Shown: positions 23,944 to 32,327, numbered from the stretch's first letter. The stretch: 45,472 nt of DNA from Alphaproteobacteria bacterium (GCA_021775965.1 JAJFGV010000039.1:1-45472); one strand, 5' to 3'. Numbers and translations are program-made. The notes: generated by a model not told the origin, from the sequence alone.

Positions 23944-24522
23944 ATGGTCGTAAAAGCGAAGAAAAACATGAAGGAAGAGGCCGTTGAGGCTGCGCTTGCT
24001 CTGGCAGTAGAGCGGGGCTGGGCGCAGGTATCTTTGCGCGGTGTGGCTGCGAAGGTGGGTTTAACTCTGGCTGAACTGCATGAGCATTTTGACGATAAGA
24101 CCGATATTCTGGTGACATTGGGGCGAATGATTGACCGGCAGGTGCTGGAGAATATCGGCGAAGGCGAGGAGGGAGCATCAAAGCGTGATCGGTTGTTTGA
24201 TGTGCTGATGGAGAGATACGAGGTTTTAAACAATTATCGCGATGGTGTCTGCGCGGTTCTGGATTCTTTTCTATGTGATCCAAAACAAGCTGTGATTTCG
24301 CTGCCGCATCTGGCGCGCTCGATGAGCTGGATGCTTGAGGCCGCTGGGATGGATACGGGTGGGATCAAGGGTGCAGTGAAAGTTGCTGGGTTGACCGGTG
24401 TTTATCTGAAGGTTCTTAAAACCTGGAAAGATGATGACAGCAAGGACTTATCTAAAACTATGGCGGCGCTGGATAAAACTTTGAATAGAGTCGATAGCCT
24501 TGCCGGGATGTGCGGTTTTTAA
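23944..24522 (+). CDS. TetR-like transcriptional regulator
   Basis: About 192 residues, with an N-terminal helix-turn-helix: ALALAVERGWAQVSLRGVAA, KVGLTLAELHEHFDDKTDI, ending in the typical LVTLGRMID helix. The C-terminal ligand domain is all-helical and shows resemblance to the COQ9/TetR group, but I would not go further. Start is uncertain: ATG 23923, 23944 and 23968 are in frame and none has a strong ribosome site. It sits between the two PfkB kinase genes in opposite direction to both and overlaps the ribokinase gene by four bases, so it may regulate one of them. Confidence 0.82.
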   Translation: MVVKAKKNMKEEAVEAALALAVERGWAQVSLRGVAAKVGLTLAELHEHFDDKTDILVTLGRMIDRQVLENIGEGEEGASKRDRLFDVLMERYEVLNNYRDGVCAVLDSFLCDPKQAVISLPHLARSMSWMLEAAGMDTGGIKGAVKVAGLTGVYLKVLKTWKDDDSKDLSKTMAALDKTLNRVDSLAGMCGF

Positions 24523-25454
24523 AGATCGTGTTGCTTTGGGTCTTCAATGTCATTAATACGTTTGTCGATTTCGTCCAGCGTAGGAAAGGCGCTCTGCGCC
24601 CCTTTTTGTGTGCAGGTGAGGGAAGCTGCGATCGAGGCGCGTTTCATGGCACGTGGTAAAGGTAGGCCTGCCTGAAGGCAAGCCGCGAGCGTACCGGAAT
24701 AGGAATCCTCAGCACCGGAATGATCGACCATCTCACCAATGGGCAGGGCCTCCACAGACCAGCCGGTCCCCTCTTTGGTGACGGCCATACCGCCGCGATC
24801 GCCAATGGTGATGATACAATTTAAATCACCTTGTTTGGCCAGGCCTTGTGCCATTTTTAAAGCGTTGTTTTCAACATTTAATCCGAGTTTTTTAGCAAGT
24901 GGATGCGCTTGTTCCTGATTGACGACCAAATAATCAAGATGGTCCAGTGCTTTTTGCGTAAGGTCGATAGAGGGGGCAAGGTTCATCATGGTTTGCGCGC
25001 CTGCTTGTTTGGCTTTTTCAAGAACAGCAGCATTTTGTTCAGGGTCAATGTCTGTTTGAAGCAAAACAAAAACTTTGTCATTTAAAATCTCTTCGGGTAT
25101 TTGGTCGGCCGATAATTCTGTATTGGCACCGGCAGCTATGACGGTGTGGCTTAAGTCGTGCGAATCTATGATGGTTGTGGTTGTGCCGGTTGGGCTTGAT
25201 CCGTGCGCAACGCCGGAGACAGTGATTCCCTCGTCATGTAATTTGGCAATAATTTCCGATCCGGCCGAATCTTCTCCTGCTTTGGCGACCAGTGTAACTT
25301 TTGCTCCGGAGCGGGCAGCCGCGAGGGCTTGATTCGCGCCTTTTCCGCCCGGTTCCATAGCGTAGTGCAGGGCAGGAACGGTTTCGTTGTTGCCGGGCAG
25401 GGCTTCAACATCAAAGCTTAGATCGATTGAAATGGCTCCAAATACAATAATCAT
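24519..25454 (-). CDS. Ribokinase-like PfkB kinase with altered anion hole
   Basis: PfkB-type sugar kinase of 311 residues resembling ribokinase: the N-terminal MIIVFGAISIDLSFDVEALP, EPGGKGANQALAAARSG (about 34-50), and VVNQEQ in the middle. The second signature reads VDHSGAEDSYSG (243-254): catalytic Asp250 is kept, but the second glycine of the usual G-A-G-D is Glu249, which should disturb the oxyanion hole that stabilises phosphate transfer. It may be weak, have changed specificity or be inactive. Convergent, four-base overlap with the TetR gene. Confidence 0.85.
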   Translation of the reverse strand: MIIVFGAISIDLSFDVEALPGNNETVPALHYAMEPGGKGANQALAAARSGAKVTLVAKAGEDSAGSEIIAKLHDEGITVSGVAHGSSPTGTTTTIIDSHDLSHTVIAAGANTELSADQIPEEILNDKVFVLLQTDIDPEQNAAVLEKAKQAGAQTMMNLAPSIDLTQKALDHLDYLVVNQEQAHPLAKKLGLNVENNALKMAQGLAKQGDLNCIITIGDRGGMAVTKEGTGWSVEALPIGEMVDHSGAEDSYSGTLAACLQAGLPLPRAMKRASIAASLTCTQKGAQSAFPTLDEIDKRINDIEDPKQHDL

Positions 25455-25583
25455 GCAGACAAGTGTAACCTGATTTGTTAATGGTTAGCATGCAATATAT
25501 CCTCTGATATACACTGGTCTGTAAGATAACAGTAGATATATGCTCTCTCTTTTGTATAGGTATATGGATTACAGGAATCTGTC

Positions 25584-26807
25584 ATGACAATGAATTATAC
25601 AGAACATTTTGAAACCCGCCTTCGTGATATCAAAGAGGAAGGCCGCTATCGCATCTTTGCGACGCTTGAACGGATCGTCGGACGGTTTCCGCAAGCGATT
25701 TATCATGCGCCGGACGGCAGTAAGAAAGAGGTTACGATCTGGTGCAGCAATGATTATCTCGGCATGGGCCAGCATCCGAAAGTTTTAGCGGCGGCACATG
25801 AGGCGCTTGAAAATTCCGGGGCCGGGGCCGGGGGAACGCGCAATATTTCTGGCACCACGCGTTATCATGTTGAGTTGGAAGAATCTCTGGCCGATTTGCA
25901 TCAAAAAGAATCAGCGCTGGTTTTTTCCTCTGGTTATGTTGCCAATGAAGGGGCGCTGAGCACGCTGGGGAAACTGCTCCCCGATTGTATGATTTTATCG
26001 GATTCGCTTAATCACGCATCAATGATTCACGGTATTAAGGACAGCAAGCAGGAAAAACTGATTTACCGTCACAATGATGTCGAACACTTGGAAGATCTGC
26101 TGAAATCCATTGATCCAAAGCGGCCAAAAATTATTGCCTTTGAATCGGTTTATTCGATGGAAGGTGATATAGCACCGATCAAGGAAATCTGTGATCTGGC
26201 CGAAAAATATAATGCGCTCACTTATTTGGATGAAGTTCACGGTGTTGGTTTGTATGGTCCGCGTGGCGGTGGCGTGGCTGAGGAGTGTGATCAACTGGAT
26301 CGTGTTGATATGATTGAGGGGACATTTGGCAAAGCCTATGGGTGTATGGGAGGATTCATCACCGGTAAGGCAGCTTTGGTTGATGCGGTGCGCAGTTTCG
26401 CCGCGAGCTTTATTTTCACAACGTCTTTGCCGCCTTCGGTTTTGGCATCGGCGCGGGCGTCGGTTGAACATTTGAAAGTTTCAGATGTTGAGCGCCAGAA
26501 AATGCGTAACAACGTGAAACAGTTTAAGTCCCGCTTAACAGGATCTGGTTTGCCGTTCATGCAGGGTGAAAGTCACATCGTACCGTTGGTGGTAGGGGAG
26601 CCAAATTGTTGTAAGGAAGTGTCTGATATTTTGATGCGCGATTACGATATCTATGTGCAGCCGATCAATTACCCGACTGTACCCAAAGGGACGGAGCGTT
26701 TGCGTTTAACGGCGTCCGCTGCGCATAGCATAGATGATGTCAACCACATGGCTGATGTATTACAAGATCTGTGGGAAAGCCACCACGCATTGAGAGCTGC
26801 GGCTTAA
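25584..26807 (+). CDS. hemA: 5-aminolevulinate synthase
   Basis: PLP enzyme that joins glycine and succinyl-CoA to form 5-aminolevulinate, the first step of heme synthesis in alphaproteobacteria and mitochondria. The 407 residues contain [13 protein letters not shown] (about 53-65), [20 protein letters not shown], the PLP-contacting [17 protein letters not shown], and the Schiff-base lysine Lys250 in [13 protein letters not shown]. The last differs slightly from the usual TLGKA(F/Y)G. AGGAA precedes ATG 25584. This gene is a main reason for placing the DNA in the Alphaproteobacteria. Confidence 0.98.
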   Translation: MTMNYTEHFETRLRDIKEEGRYRIFATLERIVGRFPQAIYHAPDGSKKEVTIWCSNDYLGMGQHPKVLAAAHEALENSGAGAGGTRNISGTTRYHVELEESLADLHQKESALVFSSGYVANEGALSTLGKLLPDCMILSDSLNHASMIHGIKDSKQEKLIYRHNDVEHLEDLLKSIDPKRPKIIAFESVYSMEGDIAPIKEICDLAEKYNALTYLDEVHGVGLYGPRGGGVAEECDQLDRVDMIEGTFGKAYGCMGGFITGKAALVDAVRSFAASFIFTTSLPPSVLASARASVEHLKVSDVERQKMRNNVKQFKSRLTGSGLPFMQGESHIVPLVVGEPNCCKEVSDILMRDYDIYVQPINYPTVPKGTERLRLTASAAHSIDDVNHMADVLQDLWESHHALRAAA

Positions 26808-26827
26808 ATAGTTAAATTTCAGGAAAA

Positions 26828-27004
26828 TTAAGCGGCAGTATTAACGTTGGTGCCGCGTGATTGTGAGACAGGAGCACTACGGGCAGCTTCATCTATAATC
26901 TGGACAAGTGCTTGCTGCTGTTCATGGGTCTGCTTAATAACAGACAATGCGACATTCTGCCGTAAAATCCCTTGTTCTGCTGCTATTGTTGCCGGTACGT
27001 CCAT
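26828..27004 (-). CDS. YjfB-like putative motility protein (58 residues)
   Basis: A small ORF with AAGGA nine bases before ATG 27004. The product begins MDVPATIAAEQGILRQNVAL and continues with SVIKQTHEQQQALVQIIDEA, ending SRGTNVNTAA. A hydrophobic/Gln-rich amphipathic helix with 'V-x-x-x-V-I/L-K', then Gln-rich 'QQQALVQII' and a C-terminal G-x-x-V-N is the pattern I recall for the YjfB motility family of Bacillus and others. It lies 60 bp downstream of an unknown protein and a response regulator on the same strand, which fits a motility or chemotaxis link. Family assignment is tentative. Confidence 0.6.
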   Translation of the reverse strand: MDVPATIAAEQGILRQNVALSVIKQTHEQQQALVQIIDEAARSAPVSQSRGTNVNTAA

Positions 27005-27064
27005 GGTTTAAGAATCCTTCTCTATCTCCCATTATACCACTTTTTGTTAAGAATTGCTGAAAAA

Positions 27065-27583
27065 TTACCCTTTTTTTCCAATTTTTTTCGGGTTTTTGTG
27101 CTTTTTAAAGTACCTTCTGCAGGCTTTGTCCAGTTCTTTGACCAAGGCGTAGCCTTCGCCGCCGCCATCGCCTTTGAGTTTGTGCATTATGATGAGTTGT
27201 AAGGTTTTTTCGTGGGCCACAAGAACTTCAATGGCATCTTTGTTGAGATCTTCAATGCCTTCGAGGAATTGCAGGCATATATCGGCCACATCGCTCAGTA
27301 GCTGATAACGGAACATGCCGCCATTGGCTTTGAGCTGCATAATTGGAGCGACCGTATTTTCGATGCTTATTTTGCCTTTGCCGGTTTTGGCTTTTTTGAT
27401 ACGAGCTGAAAATTCTTTTAAGAATTTTTCTGCAATCGGCGTAAAATCAAGCTCGGTATTTTCAATGTGCTTCTGGCTTTGATCGAGCAGAGCTTCATCA
27501 ATGCCGCCCACACCGACTTTTTGCTTCAGGATATTCGGGGGTTTGATAAATCTGGCTGTTGCTGATGATGGATTCGTGCTCAT
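27065..27583 (-). CDS. Conserved-looking cytoplasmic protein, unknown function
   Basis: The 172-residue product starts at ATG 27583 (an upstream in-frame TTG is less likely). No signal or membrane segment. It is mostly helical and basic at the end (CRRYFKKHKNPKKIGKKG). A central stretch (APIMQLKANGGMFRYQLLSD, about 79-98) looks like a phosphotransfer- or effector-type helix pair, but no family was recognised. It lies 27 bp after the response regulator stop, on the same strand, so a partner role is likely by context only. Confidence 0.75.
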   Translation of the reverse strand: MSTNPSSATARFIKPPNILKQKVGVGGIDEALLDQSQKHIENTELDFTPIAEKFLKEFSARIKKAKTGKGKISIENTVAPIMQLKANGGMFRYQLLSDVADICLQFLEGIEDLNKDAIEVLVAHEKTLQLIIMHKLKGDGGGEGYALVKELDKACRRYFKKHKNPKKIGKKG

Positions 27584-27610
27584 ACGCAATATGTCTCTAT
27601 GTGCTCAGGG

Positions 27611-28186
27611 TTAAACATTTTTGGCCTCTTCGCGCAGTTTGCGCAAAACATCAACGGCCAGTTTTTGTTCCTGTGTTTTTGGTTCCGTCTTTTTCTTTTC
27701 GTCATTTCCACGGCGGCGCGCACCTGCGTAGTCCTTGCCCCTTTTGCGCCGACGGTCGGGTCCAAAAAATTCGCCAGCCTCAACAAACTGCCGTGGTTTT
27801 TCGATGATCTGTACGACGCGGGTGTAGAGATCACGGGAAGAGAATGGCTTGACCAAAAATTCTGTTATGCCTTTGTCGCGCGCGTTTTCAACACGTAGGC
27901 GTGAGCTGAAGCCTGTCATCATAATGATCGGAACATAAGGATTGGGAACGAGAGGATCGCGGCGGACTTTTTTGGTGAATTCCAGTCCGTCCATGGGTTC
28001 CATCATCCAGTCGGTAATGATCAGGTCCGGGTCGTTCTTGCAGACAATTTCAAAGGCCTCTTCGCCGTTGGATGCCGTTAAAACATGCTTGAATCCAAAA
28101 ATATTGAGAATAGATTTGGTCAGCGTCAACATGGGGGCCATGTCGTCTACGATCAGGATGCGGGCGGTGTCGAGTTTGTAAGCCAT
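27611..28186 (-). CDS. Response regulator with a basic C-terminal tail
   Basis: Receiver domain (about 8-125) with Asp14-Asp15 (ILIVDDM), phosphoacceptor Asp59 (IITDWMM), Thr91 (MMTGF) and Lys113 (LVKPFSS). Instead of an output domain it has FFGPDRRRKRGKDYAGARRR followed by a Lys/Glu-rich helix. The FGPDRRR tail is seen in a group of alphaproteobacterial CheY-like proteins. First gene of a minus-strand trio with the 172-residue protein and the YjfB-like protein. Divergent from the TPP enzyme gene. No kinase in the window. Confidence 0.92.
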   Translation of the reverse strand: MAYKLDTARILIVDDMAPMLTLTKSILNIFGFKHVLTASNGEEAFEIVCKNDPDLIITDWMMEPMDGLEFTKKVRRDPLVPNPYVPIIMMTGFSSRLRVENARDKGITEFLVKPFSSRDLYTRVVQIIEKPRQFVEAGEFFGPDRRRKRGKDYAGARRRGNDEKKKTEPKTQEQKLAVDVLRKLREEAKNV

Positions 28187-28310
28187 GGGAAATACCAGAA
28201 AAAGCTTTAACGAAAGGTATCATTTGCAATACCCTATTCTTAAGGTTGTCACGATTTCTTTTTCAGGACAACGGTAAAGTTACATAATTAGTATAGAAAA
28301 GAGCAATTTT

Positions 28311-29948
28311 ATGGTACATGGCGGAAAAATTCTTGTGGAAGCGCTGAATGTTCATGGTGTGCGGCGCATTTCATGTGTGGCCGGGGAAAGCTATTTGCCG
28401 GTTCTTGATGCTTTGCTCGATTATCCGGATATTGAAGTTATTACCTGCCGTCAGGAATCGGGTGCTACGTTTATGGCCGATGGCTGGGGAAATTTAGAGG
28501 ATGGTGCGCCGGGTATTGCGATGGTTACGCGTGGTCCGGGGGCGTGTAATGCTTCGATTGGATTGCATACGGCGATGCAGGCTTCAACGCCGGTTATTCT
28601 TTTTGTCGGGCTTATTAATACGAAAGATCGAGGGCGCGAGGCGTTTCAGGAATTTGATCTGGAGCAGATGTTTGGCTCGCTCTCGAAATGGGCGACGGTG
28701 ATTGATAAGGTGGAAGATATTCCGGCCGTGGTTGCAAAGGCTTTTCATGTGGTGCAGTCAGACAGGCCGGGGCCGGTGGTAATTGGTCTGCCGGAAGATG
28801 TTTTGTTTCCTAAGGTGAGTAGTATTGAACCGGTAAAACCTTTGGCAGTTTCGGAGATCGTGCCGAAAGCAGATGATTTGGCTGCTTTACAGGAAGCGCT
28901 GCAGGAAGCTGATAAACCAATCATTCTTGTTGGAGGCAGTCTCTGGCGTGATGAAGATTGTCAGGCGTTGGAAGGTTTCGCGGGTGCAACCAATTTGCCC
29001 GTGGTGACGTCGTTCCGACGGCAGGATATTTTCGATCATAAACATGAATGTTATGGCGGTGAGCTGGGGACTGGGCCAAATCCAAAACTTGTTGAACGCA
29101 TGGGGCAGGCCGATTTGGTTTTGGTTTTGAATGCGCGGGTGAACGAGATTACAACGCAGAGCTATGCGATTGTGCAGGGTGGTGATCAGAAAATTATCCA
29201 CGTGTATCCGTCATCCAGTGTATTTAGCAAAGGATGTAAGGCCGACATAGAAATTGAATCACAAATCGGGCCGATGGTGAAGGCGCTGGCGGGTATGAAG
29301 ATTGATGGTGGTAAGTGGGCTGCGTGGTGCAATGGTGTGCGAAGTGATTATGAGGGTTGGAGTGACATTGATGCGGCTCACGAGCAGAATTGGGATGGAG
29401 CTGATGTGACGCAAATTTTTGGTGAGTTGAGAGAACTTTTGCCGGAAGACACGATTATCACCGGCGATGCCGGAAATTTTAGCGGCTGGGTTCAACGCTA
29501 TCTGCGTTACGGCCGGCCTGGGCGTTTGTTGGCACCGGTGAGTGGGGCGATGGGTTATGCTGTGCCGTCTGCTGTTGGCGCTTCGATTGCAAGGCCGGAT
29601 AAAACGGTCGTTGGGTTTTGCGGTGATGGGGGTTTTATGATGACTGGTCAGGAATTGGCAACGGCAGCGCATCATGGTGCCAAGCCGATTATTCTGGTCT
29701 TTAATAATTCTGTGTTCGGCACGATCCGCATGCATCAGGAACGCGAATATCCGGGTCGGCATAGTGGTACTGATTTAACCAATCCTGATTTTGTAAAGCT
29801 GGGCGAAAGTTATGGTGTGTTTGCCGCGCGTGTAGAAAAAGCCAGGAATTTTAAAGGTGTCTGGAGCGATGCTCTGAAATCAGGCAAAGCAGCGCTGATT
29901 GAGGTCGTCATGGACCCCCGCCAAAGCACAACCAAATCAACGCTTTAA
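28311..29948 (+). CDS. Thiamine diphosphate enzyme, acetolactate synthase large-subunit-like
   Basis: TPP-dependent enzyme of 545 residues with all three domains: N-terminal with catalytic Glu49 (CRQESGATFMADG), central (PVVTSFRRQDIFDHK region), and C-terminal TPP/Mg-binding FCGDGGFMMTGQELATAAHH ending in NNSVFGTI. It resembles catabolic or non-biosynthetic relatives, often annotated 'thiamine pyrophosphate-binding protein', more than IlvB: no ilvH regulatory gene follows, and it stands alone. Substrate is not readable from sequence; a benzoylformate decarboxylase- or oxalyl-CoA decarboxylase-type activity cannot be excluded. Confidence 0.9.
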   Translation: MVHGGKILVEALNVHGVRRISCVAGESYLPVLDALLDYPDIEVITCRQESGATFMADGWGNLEDGAPGIAMVTRGPGACNASIGLHTAMQASTPVILFVGLINTKDRGREAFQEFDLEQMFGSLSKWATVIDKVEDIPAVVAKAFHVVQSDRPGPVVIGLPEDVLFPKVSSIEPVKPLAVSEIVPKADDLAALQEALQEADKPIILVGGSLWRDEDCQALEGFAGATNLPVVTSFRRQDIFDHKHECYGGELGTGPNPKLVERMGQADLVLVLNARVNEITTQSYAIVQGGDQKIIHVYPSSSVFSKGCKADIEIESQIGPMVKALAGMKIDGGKWAAWCNGVRSDYEGWSDIDAAHEQNWDGADVTQIFGELRELLPEDTIITGDAGNFSGWVQRYLRYGRPGRLLAPVSGAMGYAVPSAVGASIARPDKTVVGFCGDGGFMMTGQELATAAHHGAKPIILVFNNSVFGTIRMHQEREYPGRHSGTDLTNPDFVKLGESYGVFAARVEKARNFKGVWSDALKSGKAALIEVVMDPRQSTTKSTL

Positions 29949-30030
29949 TCCTTTGTCTTGAAGCGTCTGGACAGCGTCTGCTTGGCATTGTACGGTGCTT
30001 TCGAAGTATAGCTCTTAGGAGAAAATTGAC

Positions 30031-30348
30031 ATGAAAAATACCGTCTTTGCTTTTGCATCTTTGTTAATGCTTGCCGCTTGCGGGGATGTAAGTAGTGGCC
30101 AGAGTGCAGAAATTATCAAGCTCTGTAATGCAAAGCTCGAAGTATCGGAAGCGGTTTGCAAATGCGTAGGTAATCGGGCGCAGGAAGACCTAACGGAAGA
30201 TGAGCGTGTCGTGCTGATTGCGATGATAGGTGGTGACAGAGATAAAATAGATGATGTGCGTGGTTCGATGTCTGCGCCCGGGATGATGAAAGCGGGCATG
30301 TTCATGGCGATGGCGCCAAGTGAATGTGCGCAGGATACCGAAGAATAA
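30031..30348 (+). CDS. Small lipoprotein, unknown function
   Basis: The 105-residue product has a short signal ending in lipobox LAAC (Cys17) and AGGAG before the ATG. The mature part has three further cysteines (KLCNAKL, VCKCVGN) and a fourth near the end (SECAQ), giving two possible disulfides in a helical Cys-rich fold. No family recognised. Convergent with phhB, with one base between the stops. Confidence 0.8.
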   Translation: MKNTVFAFASLLMLAACGDVSSGQSAEIIKLCNAKLEVSEAVCKCVGNRAQEDLTEDERVVLIAMIGGDRDKIDDVRGSMSAPGMMKAGMFMAMAPSECAQDTEE

Positions 30349-30349
30349 C

Positions 30350-30640
30350 TTAACGATAGCGTTCCAACTTTGTGGCCATTTTGATATCTCGCTCTGAAAC
30401 GCCAACAACATCATGTGTCGTCAGGGTAATATCGACTCGGTTATAGACATTGGACCATTCGGGGTGGTGATTCATTTTTTCGGCCAGAAGTGCGACTCGG
30501 GTCATAAAGCTCCAGGCTTCGTTAAAATCCTTAAATTTGAAACTTTTTTGAATGGCAGAGCGACCTTCCGCCTGTTCCCAGCCGTCGAGTGATTCGAGCG
30601 CCTCGTCAATTTCCCTGTCAGCAAGTTTTTCAATATTCAT
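30350..30640 (-). CDS. phhB: Pterin-4a-carbinolamine dehydratase
   Basis: Recycles 4a-hydroxytetrahydrobiopterin and is also found as a general folate/pterin enzyme. The 96 residues carry the whole active-site signature [20 protein letters not shown] with [13 protein letters not shown]. Length is typical. No phenylalanine hydroxylase gene is in the window, so it may serve another pterin pathway. Confidence 0.95.
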   Translation of the reverse strand: MNIEKLADREIDEALESLDGWEQAEGRSAIQKSFKFKDFNEAWSFMTRVALLAEKMNHHPEWSNVYNRVDITLTTHDVVGVSERDIKMATKLERYR

Positions 30641-30728
30641 TTCTGCTCTGGACCCTTATCAAAAATATTCGTAAAATACATGTCTACAACACTTAATGTA
30701 TTAGCCCTTAGAGTATGAGGCCAAGGTC

Positions 30729-31160
30729 ATGAATGGGCAACAGATCATAATGAATCACACCGTGTCTCCGACGATCGAGGATCTGGAGGTCATTGCTGGG
30801 TCTGTCCTTGATTCTTTGCCCGATGAACTGTCGGAGTTTTGTGATGGCCTGTCTGTGCGGGTTGAAGATGCACCCGATGAGGTTTTGGAAGAGGAGCTGG
30901 ATCTGGAAGACCCGTATGACCTTTTGGCGCTTTATCGAAGCGGCAAGGAAATATCCCCCGGCGTTGAAAAAAAGACAGCCAATGACGATGATGTTCTGAT
31001 CGTTTTTCGTCGGCCCTTACTGGACATGTGGTGTGAAACCGGGGAGGATATAACCGCTATGGTCAGGCAGGTGATGATTGAGGAGCTTGGCAATCACTTT
31101 GATTTTTCTGAGGACGAGATTAGTGAAATGGCCGGGCGTCATTACCAGGGAATGCTATAA
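30729..31160 (+). CDS. Zincin-fold (DUF1025-like) protein with lost zinc ligands
   Basis: The 143-residue protein resembles the metallopeptidase family PF06262: DSLPDELSEFCDGLSVRVED (about 28-47), the DLLALYR loop, VFRRPLLDMW, and the helix where the active HEIGHHFG normally lies, here IEELGNHFDFSEDEI. Aligned that way, the first His is Glu118 and the second is Asn122; Glu119 and His123 remain. Catalysis is therefore unlikely. The C-terminus ends abruptly in HYQGML, and its stop codon is the first TAA of a 20-bp inverted repeat, so the gene may have been shortened by insertion. ATG 30729 or 30750 may be the start. Confidence 0.75.
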   Translation: MNGQQIIMNHTVSPTIEDLEVIAGSVLDSLPDELSEFCDGLSVRVEDAPDEVLEEELDLEDPYDLLALYRSGKEISPGVEKKTANDDDVLIVFRRPLLDMWCETGEDITAMVRQVMIEELGNHFDFSEDEISEMAGRHYQGML

Positions 31161-31307
31161 AATCTATCTTCAAATTCTACTATTACTTGCTGCAAATAAC
31201 GGTTTTCTGCGCTTCCGGTTCGCGTGCACCAGAATGTACACTTGCGCTTCCGGTTCTCGAAATCCGTCATTTTCGCTACGCACTAGCGAATTTGAAGATA
31301 GATTTTA
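31158..31307. repeat. 150-bp element bounded by perfect 20-bp inverted repeats (MITE candidate)
   Basis: The arm at 31158-31177 is the exact reverse complement of 31288-31307, with 110 bases between. Both ends carry TA at the boundary (31158-31159 and 31306-31307), as a TA target duplication of IS630/mariner-type elements would give, so it looks like a miniature transposable element. The interior is too short for a transposase. Near the right arm a second stem, TTCGCTA (31272-31278) with TAGCGAA (31284-31290), partly shares bases with it. The alternative is a long terminator-like hairpin or a processing site in RNA, but there is no T-run. Confidence 0.6.
31208..31256. repeat. Two 14-bp direct repeats within the inverted-repeat element
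   Basis: TGCGCTTCCGGTTC occurs at 31208-31221 and again at 31243-31256, 21 bases apart. The bases between hold two short palindromes (GTGCAC and TGTACA). Only two copies, so not an array. Confidence 0.7.
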
Positions 31308-31371
31308 AGGAAAAAATTTTAGAATTAGCCAGATATTCCAAGGATATGGTACAGTAAAATAGAGGTGTATT

Positions 31372-32322
31372 GTGCTTAAAGCTATTGAGGGTAAGGGTTT
31401 GCGAAGGATTATTTACTTTTTTGGTATTGTTGTTTTGGCGACGGGTTTTATGAATCTTGGCGGTGGGCAAGCTTTTGCGCAAACAGGTCAAATTGGTACG
31501 GCGACGCGTGGCGATGCGGTTCCTAAGACGTGTGATGCGGAGTTTATGAAGAGTCTAGAGGCGCGTGCCTGGCTGGAGGCTGAGCGCGAAGTTGTTCAGA
31601 GCGAAAATTTTATCGTGAAGCCCGATATGATCACGGGATATACGTGTTTTGCAGGCTGGCTCAACAATATGGCCAATGATATTGGATTGTTTAGCGATGG
31701 GCTGGGGTTAGAGCATCTGGATGATGCGTTGGAGAGACTTATTTCTGCGGCATGGATTAACTATTGGAGAAATAATTTTGAATATCGCTACCGTGGTGGG
31801 CGGTCTGGAGGGAGGCAATTCCCGGAAGATACGGTGAATGGCGCGCCATATAGCTGTGGCGCTCTGGGAATATCTTTTGATCATGTTACACAGCAGGTGA
31901 AGGCAAATGATGGGATTGCCCAAGCGGCAAAGTGTGAAAATTTTCAGCCGGGAGAAGACCCGGACCTGGCAGATGGTTTGGAACCGACTCAGAGGCCTCA
32001 GGAAGGTTTTTTTACTATTCAGGAGTATGTGGATGAAGACGACAAGCGGCATATGGTTGGTGACTTCGTGCCGAGAGCATGTGAAAAGGATCCGCGCTGG
32101 GAAGCAATGTATACACTTGCAATAATAGAGCCACCATGGATGCCCGGGGACTGGCTGTCGAATTCTCGCCAGGCTTATTTTGGTCTTATGAATCCTGATG
32201 CCTGTGGGACCGCTGTTCAGACAGGTATAACTGTGAGGCTTGTCGACGGGACAGAATTTCCTGATGCCGTGTGCCCGCCGCCGGGTTGTCGGTATGATCA
32301 GAGTGCCTGCCGACCGTTCTAG
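31372..32322 (+). CDS. Cysteine-rich secreted protein, unknown function
   Basis: The 316-residue product begins at GTG 31372 with AGAGG upstream. It has an N-terminal hydrophobic signal (IIYFFGIVVLATGFMNLGGG, cleavage after AFA at about 36) and about nine cysteines in the mature part, including KTCDAEF, GYTCFAGW, YSCGALG, AAKCENF, PRACEKD, DACGTAV and CPPPGC, CRPF at the end: probably several disulfides in the periplasm or outside. The middle pattern of Cys, Trp and Asn residues vaguely recalls secreted proteins near alphaproteobacterial conjugation/type IV systems, but I cannot name a family. It follows the inverted-repeat element directly. Confidence 0.75.
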   Translation: MLKAIEGKGLRRIIYFFGIVVLATGFMNLGGGQAFAQTGQIGTATRGDAVPKTCDAEFMKSLEARAWLEAEREVVQSENFIVKPDMITGYTCFAGWLNNMANDIGLFSDGLGLEHLDDALERLISAAWINYWRNNFEYRYRGGRSGGRQFPEDTVNGAPYSCGALGISFDHVTQQVKANDGIAQAAKCENFQPGEDPDLADGLEPTQRPQEGFFTIQEYVDEDDKRHMVGDFVPRACEKDPRWEAMYTLAIIEPPWMPGDWLSNSRQAYFGLMNPDACGTAVQTGITVRLVDGTEFPDAVCPPPGCRYDQSACRPF

Positions 32323-32327
32323 AAGTT

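Noticed and set aside
28311-29948. Biosynthetic acetolactate synthase (ilvB)
   Set aside because: No regulatory subunit gene and sequence closer to solitary TPP enzymes; substrate left open.
31208-31256. CRISPR-like repeat
   Set aside because: Only two 14-bp copies with one 21-bp spacer and no cas genes.
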